A stretch of 5,376 nucleotides of DNA from assembly GCA_021159425.1 (NCBI GenBank), contig JAGGRU010000293.1, positions 1-5,376 of the forward strand, read 5' to 3'. Both the position numbers and the translations under genes were made by a program. This stretch comes from Sulfurovum sp. (GTDB lineage: Bacteria; Campylobacterota; Campylobacteria; Campylobacterales; Sulfurovaceae). This document shows, piece by piece, positions 1-5,376 of this stretch. The notes under the pieces were generated by a model. It saw nothing but the letters and a program-made list of their open reading frames with translations, did not search any database and was not told the DNA's origin. Position 1 is the first letter of the stretch. Each line of letters begins with the position of its first letter.

Positions 1-3000
1 ACCAGTGTCATAAATGTCCCCACGATCAATCCGCCAATCGTCACTGCTCCCAATGGTGCCAGTCTTTCAAGTCCTATGGCAGCACCCTGTGCAACAGGAA
101 GCATACCTGCCGAGACAGCAAAAGCAGTCATCAGTACAGGTCTTGTACGGATCCTAAGAGACTCCATCATTGCATCTTTTTTATTCATTCCTGCCTGTAT
201 CTGTTCCAGAGCAAAGTGGATAAGCAGGATGGCATTGTTAACAATAACCCCCGAAAGGAGCATGAATCCCATCATTGCCGGCATAGAGGTATGATATCCC
301 ACAGTAAGCATCGTCCAGGATGCACCAATGATCGTCAGTGGAATAGAGAACAGTATCATAAGTGATATTTTTATATTGGCAAACATCACAACAAGCGTAA
401 TAAATATAAGTATTACGGCTATACCGATAGCCCCTACCATTCTTCCTGCTGCTTCTTTAAACTGCTTGACATCACCGACCTGTTCCAATTCAACACCCTG
501 AGGGATCGTCACCTCTTCAAGCTCTTTTTCAAAGTCTGCCATAATATGTGAAATGGCACTTTTTTCTCTGTTTCCATACACTTCCAGTGTATATTTCAAG
601 CCATCTCTTGTAATAGAACTAGGCTCTTTGCTGAAATCTAAAGTCGCTATTTTATTTAAAGGGATCTTCCCTTTAGGCGTATCGATAAGCATGTTTAAGA
701 CCGTATCAAAATCATCTATCTGCTCTTTAGGTAACCATACTCTTACAGCATAGTCCATACTGTTATCTTTAGCAAAAGTGGCAACAGGTGCTCCACGCAG
801 AGCTAACTGAAGCTGTGCTGTTACATCTGAACGTTTCAGTCCGTAACGCAGGGCTTCCGCTTCATCTATATTGAGATTATAGACGACTTTATCCATATCC
901 CAGGAGATAGAAGTTGATACAATGCCTTTTGTTTTTTGTAAGGCTTTTTCAACCTCTATACCTACAGCTTGCAGTGAATTCAAATCTGTAGAGCTCAACT
1001 GAGCATCTACCGAGGCACGTATACTTGACATAGCAGTGGAACCGGCAGGAGCGATATCCAAATATTTCACATGAGGAATTTGCGCTATTTTTTTACGTAA
1101 TTCTCTTGAAATTTCCCAAATATCTATCTCTCTCTTGTATCTGTCTACATAGGTGGCCAGAATGAACAGATGGTCTATCCCTGACCCGGATCCGATACTC
1201 AACACCCCTGCTTCAGAACCAATACTCCCCGAAATACGCAGGATCTCAGCTTCTGCTTCGATGATCTTATTTACCTGTTTCATAATTGCTTCACTCTTCT
1301 CTATAGGAAGATTCGCATCTGTAGTGATCTTAATATTCACACCCCCTGTATCCATCGGTGGCATAAGCTCTTGACCTACCACAGGCATGACTATTTTAGC
1401 CGAAATTACAAACATGACAAGTAGTGCAATTAACGAAACAAAACCTAAAGCTTTGGAAGCAGTGACTCTCCTTACAATAGAGGAAAAGAAACCTTGCGTC
1501 GCATCATTGGCATGAATAACGATCGAGTGAAATTTATCTTCCACTTTAAGTAAAAGCGGATTTTTGATCGTCAGGATATACATCGAAAGCAAAGGCACCG
1601 CGATCACAGAGATAACATACGAAGCCGCTAACGCCAATAAAAGTGTAGAAACCAGTGGTGCAAAGATAGTTTGAGGGTACCCGCCTACAAAAAGCATCGG
1701 CGCGAGGGCGATCATCGTGGTTATCGTACCGGAAAAATCGGCAAACATGATCTCTTTTGTTCCGTCAACAACTGCTTTGTGTATATCTTTACCCAACTCC
1801 CTGTAGTGCCTCTCAATATTCTCCATCACCACGACTGTGTCATCTAACAACAGCCCCAGTGCCAAAATGATCGCGGTCAGTGAAATTACATTAAAGTCCA
1901 GTCCAAACAGACGCATCAATGCGATCGTTGAAGCATAGACCAAAGGAATCGTGATCAGTACTACCAGTATCTGTCTAAAACTTGCCAAAAAGAGAAAAAC
2001 GACGATCGTTGACATGATAATAGCATCACGAAGTGCTTCGAACATATTTGTTGTACTCTGAACGATCGTCTCTTTTTGGGTGTCACTCACTTCAAAATTG
2101 ATGTTTGGATACTGTTTTTCAAATTCAGCAAGGGCATGTTCCACTTTATCGATCGTCTGGATCACATCTGCAGAGGTGGAACGCTGTATAGACAGAGCGA
2201 TCGCTGCTTTGCCATTTCCGTAATAGGCAGCAGAGTTTTCATAATGTCCAAAATAGACTTCCGCCACATCAGAAAGTTTCACCTCAGGTGTCAGCATCAA
2301 TGCTTTTAATTGTCCTACCTGATCTCTCTTCCCTTGTGATTTAAGCAGGTAACGATTTTCTCTATTGCTGACAAAGCCTACTGCATATTCATTATCATTT
2401 TTTTGAATGGTAGCAATGACCTCTCCCAAAGAGAGATGATAAGAGTCCAACTTCGCTTTATCCACAATAATTTGTAACTCTTTTTCATACCCGCCAAAGA
2501 GATCAACATTTGCGACACCTTTGGTTTTCAACAGCGTGTGCTTAATATCAGAGCTTGCCAAGTCACGAATATCTTCCAGTGTAAGTGCCGTATCACCTTT
2601 AGGCGACATCGCCACGACAAGTACAGGTGCAGTAGCTTCTGTAATTTTGATAATTTGCGGTTCTTTAATGTCTTTTGGGAGCTTTGCACGGATCTTAGCA
2701 ATCGCATTCGTGACATCATTGACGGCAGTATCAATATCTTTACTGTACTCAAACTCTGCCCGGATCACAGTCACTTCATCAATAGTATTGGAGTAGGCAC
2801 GGCGTACCTCATCTAAGGCATAAAGTTCCTCTTCCGCAGGCACGGCAATGTTAGATGCCATCGTCTTCGCTGATGCACCAGGCTGTACAATGACCACTGC
2901 CACTTCAGGGTAGTTGGAGTTAGGGAAAAGGTTTCTGTGCATCTTGTTGTAACCCATTATCCCGGTCAAAACAAACAATGCGATAAAAGCAAAGATAATA

Positions 3001-3050
3001 TGCGGTTTTCTTAGAATCCTCTCTACCAGGGAGTTAGGCTCTCGATTCAT
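1..3050 (-). CDS. RND efflux transporter, inner-membrane subunit (AcrB/HAE1-like), C-terminus cut by window edge
   Basis: Proton-driven pump of a tripartite efflux complex. I translated the frame from ATG at 3050 to base 1 by hand: 1016 codons without a stop, so the end lies outside. AcrB-type proteins are about 1030-1050 aa, so only the tail of TM12 and a short cytoplasmic end are probably missing. Layout: TM1 about 12-34; first periplasmic loop about 35-337 containing QPGASAKT; TM2 342-358, TM3 360-380, TM4 388-413 with GLLLDDTVVVMENIER; TM5 436-457; TM6 462-492; TM7 533-555; second periplasmic loop about 556-870; TM8 872-892; TM9 about 895-917; TM10 about 925-948; TM11 about 968-990; TM12 from about 1001. 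D403/D404 match AcrB D407/D408, R968 matches R971 and T975 matches T978, but N938 replaces K940. The second loop opens with MPPMDTG (563-569) instead of the usual acidic HAE1 form. No cysteines are visible. The start overlaps the adaptor stop (ATGA). Family is certain; substrate is unknown, and a metal-efflux role is neither shown nor excluded. Confidence 0.96.
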   Translation of the reverse strand, partial: MNREPNSLVERILRKPHIIFAFIALFVLTGIMGYNKMHRNLFPNSNYPEVAVVIVQPGASAKTMASNIAVPAEEELYALDEVRRAYSNTIDEVTVIRAEFEYSKDIDTAVNDVTNAIAKIRAKLPKDIKEPQIIKITEATAPVLVVAMSPKGDTALTLEDIRDLASSDIKHTLLKTKGVANVDLFGGYEKELQIIVDKAKLDSYHLSLGEVIATIQKNDNEYAVGFVSNRENRYLLKSQGKRDQVGQLKALMLTPEVKLSDVAEVYFGHYENSAAYYGNGKAAIALSIQRSTSADVIQTIDKVEHALAEFEKQYPNINFEVSDTQKETIVQSTTNMFEALRDAIIMSTIVVFLFLASFRQILVVLITIPLVYASTIALMRLFGLDFNVISLTAIILALGLLLDDTVVVMENIERHYRELGKDIHKAVVDGTKEIMFADFSGTITTMIALAPMLFVGGYPQTIFAPLVSTLLLALAASYVISVIAVPLLSMYILTIKNPLLLKVEDKFHSIVIHANDATQGFFSSIVRRVTASKALGFVSLIALLVMFVISAKIVMPVVGQELMPPMDTGGVNIKITTDANLPIEKSEAIMKQVNKIIEAEAEILRISGSIGSEAGVLSIGSGSGIDHLFILATYVDRYKREIDIWEISRELRKKIAQIPHVKYLDIAPAGSTAMSSIRASVDAQLSSTDLNSLQAVGIEVEKALQKTKGIVSTSISWDMDKVVYNLNIDEAEALRYGLKRSDVTAQLQLALRGAPVATFAKDNSMDYAVRVWLPKEQIDDFDTVLNMLIDTPKGKIPLNKIATLDFSKEPSSITRDGLKYTLEVYGNREKSAISHIMADFEKELEEVTIPQGVELEQVGDVKQFKEAAGRMVGAIGIAVILIFITLVVMFANIKISLMILFSIPLTIIGASWTMLTVGYHTSMPAMMGFMLLSGVIVNNAILLIHFALEQIQAGMNKKDAMMESLRIRTRPVLMTAFAVSAGMLPVAQGAAIGLERLAPLGAVTIGGLIVGTFMTL

Positions 3051-4120
3051 TTTTTAGCCTCTATAATAGTCACTTGATCATAGGCAGGAAGTTGTGCCAG
3101 TTTCACTTCACTTGCTTTCGCTATAGGGACATTCGGACAAGGAGAAATGAGTAGTTCATGCGCCTCTTGTATCTCTATGTTTACTTTCACAGGAGAAAAC
3201 TTACCCTTTTCATACGCCATGACAAAGGTATTCTCTTTCTTATGCAAGATCGTATCCGAAGGCACAATGCACCCTTTGGCTTCTTGTATCAATACTTCAA
3301 TATTCACAGAGCTGCCTGTTGGCAGGTCTATCTTTTCAGTCAAGGTTACTTCAGCAGAAGTCAATCCGTTTTGGGAAGTGGTATAGATGGACTTCACATA
3401 CCCTGCTTGCACATCATCAATGAAAACATCCTGCTCTTTTTTAATACTGTTATTTTTTACAGGTGCGTAAGAAAAGAGCAGTTTTTTCTTGCCGTTACTC
3501 ATACTCAAAATAGCTTTCCCGGTAGCTGCCAAGTCACCTTCATGAAGGAATATAGCATCTATCTCACCATCAAACGGTGCAACTATTTTCAAATACGAAA
3601 GTTGATGATTCAGTTGTGCTATTTTTTGTTTTGTGTTCTCCATGATCGAAGCTTTCGCATTCATTGATACCTGTGATATATCAAGCTGTTCTTTAGCCAG
3701 ACCGCCTATGGCAAAGAGCTTTTTATTTCTTGCAACAATGCTTTTTGCCAATTCCAGATCATGACTCTGCGCATTTAGTGTTGCTTTTAAAGCATTTATG
3801 TTTGAGTTGAGTTCCAAAGCATCGATACGTACAAGCAGGTCGCCTTTTTTTACTTTTTGTGCCTCTTCTACCAATACTTTTTCTACGTACCCTGCCAGTT
3901 TAGTGGAAAGTTTGATACTTTTATCTGAAAGCACTTGTGCCAAAAAAGGTACTTGATTCTTCATGGTTCCCTGTTTTGCTTTTACCACAGAAACAGTGAC
4001 TGCCCCGGAGGAAGGAAGTGGAGCATTGGCGATCTCAGCCTTTTTGCTCTGTAAAAATTTCGCTGCGATGACCGCTACTACTACAACTACTGCTGTGACA
4101 ACAATGTGTTTTTTCTTCAT
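3047..4120 (-). CDS. RND efflux periplasmic adaptor (membrane fusion protein, HlyD/AcrA-like)
   Basis: Bridges the inner-membrane RND pump and the TolC-like duct. Complete, 357 aa. MKKKH is followed by a hydrophobic Val/Ala-rich segment (about 6-22) with no lipobox cysteine, so I infer an uncleaved inner-membrane anchor rather than the lipid anchor of AcrA. Domains in order: first lipoyl half about 71-101 (AGYVEKVLV, KKGDLLVRID); alpha-helical hairpin about 102-176; second lipoyl half about 179-208, with the family motif IVAPFDGEI; beta-barrel about 209-280; membrane-proximal domain about 281-352. The hairpin tip, RNKKLFAIGGLA, aligns with the RxxxLxxxxxxS motif used for TolC contact (R131, L135) but has A142 in place of Ser. 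The only cysteines are C284 and C328, both in the last domain. The ATG at 4120 is chosen because it gives a basic N-terminus plus anchor, has a ribosome binding site, and overlaps the upstream stop by ATGA. The stop overlaps the transporter start in the same way. Length is near the family norm. Confidence 0.96.
   Translation of the reverse strand: MKKKHIVVTAVVVVVAVIAAKFLQSKKAEIANAPLPSSGAVTVSVVKAKQGTMKNQVPFLAQVLSDKSIKLSTKLAGYVEKVLVEEAQKVKKGDLLVRIDALELNSNINALKATLNAQSHDLELAKSIVARNKKLFAIGGLAKEQLDISQVSMNAKASIMENTKQKIAQLNHQLSYLKIVAPFDGEIDAIFLHEGDLAATGKAILSMSNGKKKLLFSYAPVKNNSIKKEQDVFIDDVQAGYVKSIYTTSQNGLTSAEVTLTEKIDLPTGSSVNIEVLIQEAKGCIVPSDTILHKKENTFVMAYEKGKFSPVKVNIEIQEAHELLISPCPNVPIAKASEVKLAQLPAYDQVTIIEAKK
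3058..3062 (-). promoter_or_regulatory. Ribosome binding site of the RND transporter gene
   Basis: On the minus strand AGAGG lies 7 nt before the transporter ATG at 3050, inside the last codons of the adaptor gene. Spacing is good and the site supports this start over any later Met. The next Met in frame (residue 32) would remove TM1. Confidence 0.65.
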
Positions 4121-5376
4121 TTCTGTACCCCTTTTTCTAATAAATAATCCATATAGAACTTCCCTTTTTGATAATTATATTTACTCTCGATCAGCTTTGC
4201 TGCGGTCAAATGTTTCTGACTCGTGGCATACAAAAGATCGTTTATGGTAGAAACTCCATTTTTATATCGCACTCTTTCGATCTTCTCACTCTTTTTAGAG
4301 AGTGCGAACTGCTTTAACTGTGCCTGATAATTCGCATACTCCTGTTTCATTTTCTCTACTGCTTCCACAAGAGATTTTCTCAGATCCAAAAGTGTCTGCT
4401 GCTTTTCAAAAGTTGCCTGCATTCGTGCGATTTTGGCTTTTTGTGTAGAGGCATTATTTTTTCCAAAATCAAACACTGTCCACTTCGCATTCACACCTAC
4501 CTGCCAGTTCTCCTGAGAATTAAAATCTCCCGGATACTTATTGCTTCCGTCATTTTCACCATAGTTGTATCCGTAGTAAGAGTTCAAAGAGACTTGAGGA
4601 AGTTTACTCGCTTCACTCTTTTCTATCCCCTTGCCTGCCTTTTGCACATTAAGGTCGGCGATGGTCACTTTAGATAAAGAAGAAACTTCATTAAGCAATC
4701 TGTTTATGGAGTAATTCGGCTTTTTGACAGATACTTTTACCGGGGCGATGGATCCAACATGATCCAAGCCTACCAAAGATGCCAAAGATGCCTTTGCTAT
4801 GACTGCATTTCCTTTTAACACTTCAAGGTAAGAGAGATTTCCATACAGGTCATTTTCGGCTTTTAAAAGGTCTATTTGTGCCTTTTTCCCAAACTTCACT
4901 TCATTGGCAATGGTATTTTTTAATTTTTTCTGTGCTTCTACATGTCTGCTTTGAGCAACGGACATTTCCTGAAGTGCCAGGATGGAAAGATAAAGAGAAG
5001 CCACATTAAATGCAAGCTGCTCTTTGGTCAATGACAACTTACTCTGTGAAAGTCTTGTAGCAAGGGAGTCCATCTCTACCTGTCTGGTCTGTGCAAACCC
5101 GGTAAATAACGGAACAGAGTACATGACACCTGTACCAAAAAGATTGGTGGTTGTAGGTACGGCTGTAGGATCTGTTAAAATACTTGCCGGTGTAAGCGGT
5201 GCCAGTGTTCGAGGAAGATTAAAACGCGTATAACTCGCTACAAGATCAATGCTTCCATACTGTGCAGAGGTACTCTCTTCACGACTCGCCTGTGCCAGTT
5301 CTATTTGTGCTTTACTCTGCTTGACCACTGTACTGTGCTCCATAGCATGCTTTATCAGACCATCAAGTGTAGACCC
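4117..5376 (-). CDS. TolC-family outer-membrane efflux protein, N-terminus cut by window edge
   Basis: Trimeric outer-membrane and periplasmic exit duct of the pump. The frame is open to base 5376: 419 residues are visible. The Met at 5343 is probably internal, because the 11 codons before it (GSTLDGLIKHA) continue the typical start of the first TolC repeat. The true start and signal peptide therefore lie upstream of the window. The twofold OEP repeat is clear. Repeat 1 has a beta-strand region (VASYTR, then YSVPLFTGF at visible 86-94) and long helices ending in the tip FGKKAQIDLLKAEN (162-175). Repeat 2 has LNSYYGYNYG, then WTVFDFGKNN (299-308), and the tip YKNGVSTINDLLYATS (371-386). A Pro/Thr-rich stretch (about 54-78) and a Gly/Asn/Asp-rich stretch (about 271-288) sit where TolC has its extracellular loops. 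No cysteines are visible. The stop overlaps the adaptor start by ATGA. Family is certain; assignment to this pump rests on the operon. Confidence 0.95.
   Translation of the reverse strand, partial: GSTLDGLIKHAMEHSTVVKQSKAQIELAQASREESTSAQYGSIDLVASYTRFNLPRTLAPLTPASILTDPTAVPTTTNLFGTGVMYSVPLFTGFAQTRQVEMDSLATRLSQSKLSLTKEQLAFNVASLYLSILALQEMSVAQSRHVEAQKKLKNTIANEVKFGKKAQIDLLKAENDLYGNLSYLEVLKGNAVIAKASLASLVGLDHVGSIAPVKVSVKKPNYSINRLLNEVSSLSKVTIADLNVQKAGKGIEKSEASKLPQVSLNSYYGYNYGENDGSNKYPGDFNSQENWQVGVNAKWTVFDFGKNNASTQKAKIARMQATFEKQQTLLDLRKSLVEAVEKMKQEYANYQAQLKQFALSKKSEKIERVRYKNGVSTINDLLYATSQKHLTAAKLIESKYNYQKGKFYMDYLLEKGVQK
4128..4136 (-). promoter_or_regulatory. Ribosome binding site of the adaptor gene
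   Basis: On the minus strand AAAAAGGGG ends 7 nt before the adaptor ATG at 4120. It lies within the last codons of the outer-membrane factor, so ribosomes finishing that gene stop next to this site. Together with the ATGA overlap it supports both the chosen start and translational coupling. The match to the anti-Shine-Dalgarno sequence is partial. Confidence 0.65.
4773..4790 (-). repeat. Short in-frame tandem repeat, 2 x 9 bp, in the outer-membrane factor gene
   Basis: Plus-strand CCAAAGATG occurs twice in direct contact. It lies in the part of the gene that encodes ASLASLVGLD, just after the first periplasmic helix pair. The copies are identical, so a 9-bp slippage event would add or remove three residues without a frameshift. 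This may equally be chance or the usual heptad-like composition of TolC helices. Confidence 0.5.

Noticed and set aside
2528..2752. A 74-codon minus-strand frame inside the transporter region
   Set aside because: It is out of frame with the transporter, which reads through here without interruption, so it is a shadow and not a sign of a frameshift.
1..3050. Possibility that the transporter is a pseudogene or split gene, since no complete frame is bounded within the window
   Set aside because: Codon-by-codon reading from 3050 to base 3 shows no stop, no frameshift and all twelve membrane segments in order. It is merely cut by the window edge.
3158..3667. A 169-codon open frame on the plus strand
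   Set aside because: It lies fully antisense to the adaptor gene, has no family resemblance and looks like a shadow of the real frame. The same holds for the other plus-strand frames of 66-95 codons across the window (for example 76-294, 2076-2309, 2538-2816, 3963-4250, 4441-4677, 5024-5233).
4060..4095. Triplet-like run (plus-strand ACTACTACAACTACT) as a microsatellite
   Set aside because: It simply encodes the Val-rich membrane anchor of the adaptor with mixed GTA/GTT codons, and the units are not a clean repeat.
4287..4304. Inverted repeat CACTCT / AGAGTG with a 6-nt loop, as a possible terminator or attenuator
   Set aside because: It is a short AT-leaning stem inside the outer-membrane factor coding sequence, and no U-run follows in the direction of transcription.
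5341..5343. Met at 5343 as the start of the outer-membrane factor
   Set aside because: The frame stays open upstream to the window edge with TolC-like residues, no signal peptide follows this Met, and family members need an N-terminal export signal.

Overview
The whole window is one stretch of an operon on the minus strand. It encodes a tripartite RND efflux pump and no other gene. Reading in the direction of transcription (high to low coordinates), it holds a TolC-type outer-membrane factor whose 5' end lies beyond base 5376, a complete HlyD/AcrA-type periplasmic adaptor (357 aa), and an RND inner-membrane transporter. The transporter is open for 1016 codons and runs off the window at base 1, probably with only a few tens of residues missing. 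There is no intergenic DNA. Both junctions are 4-base ATGA overlaps (3047-3050 and 4117-4120), each with a purine-rich ribosome binding site about 7 nt before the start codon, inside the end of the previous gene. This suggests tight translational coupling of the three subunits.

How the parts work together (family knowledge): the RND trimer in the inner membrane takes substrate from the periplasm or membrane using the proton gradient. The adaptor, anchored in the inner membrane, bridges the periplasm, and the TolC-like trimer forms the exit duct through the outer membrane. The transporter keeps the paired aspartates of the proton relay (D403/D404) and the TM11 Arg/Thr (R968/T975), but has Asn (N938) where AcrB has the relay lysine K940. 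Substrate cannot be read from the sequence.

Organism: a Gram-negative bacterium (outer-membrane factor present) with moderately AT-rich DNA and lysine-rich proteins. The order outer-membrane factor, adaptor, transporter is the one known from Helicobacter pylori hefABC. Together with the protein style, this suggests Campylobacterota (for example a Sulfurovum- or Sulfurimonas-like organism). This is an inference of moderate strength at best.

No promoter, terminator, RNA gene, mobile element, CRISPR array or plus-strand gene is supported. I found no new system here. The points worth a second look are details of a known machine: the Asn at the lysine position, a variant adaptor tip motif, an isolated cysteine pair in the adaptor, and a cluster of CGATCG hexamers in the transporter gene.
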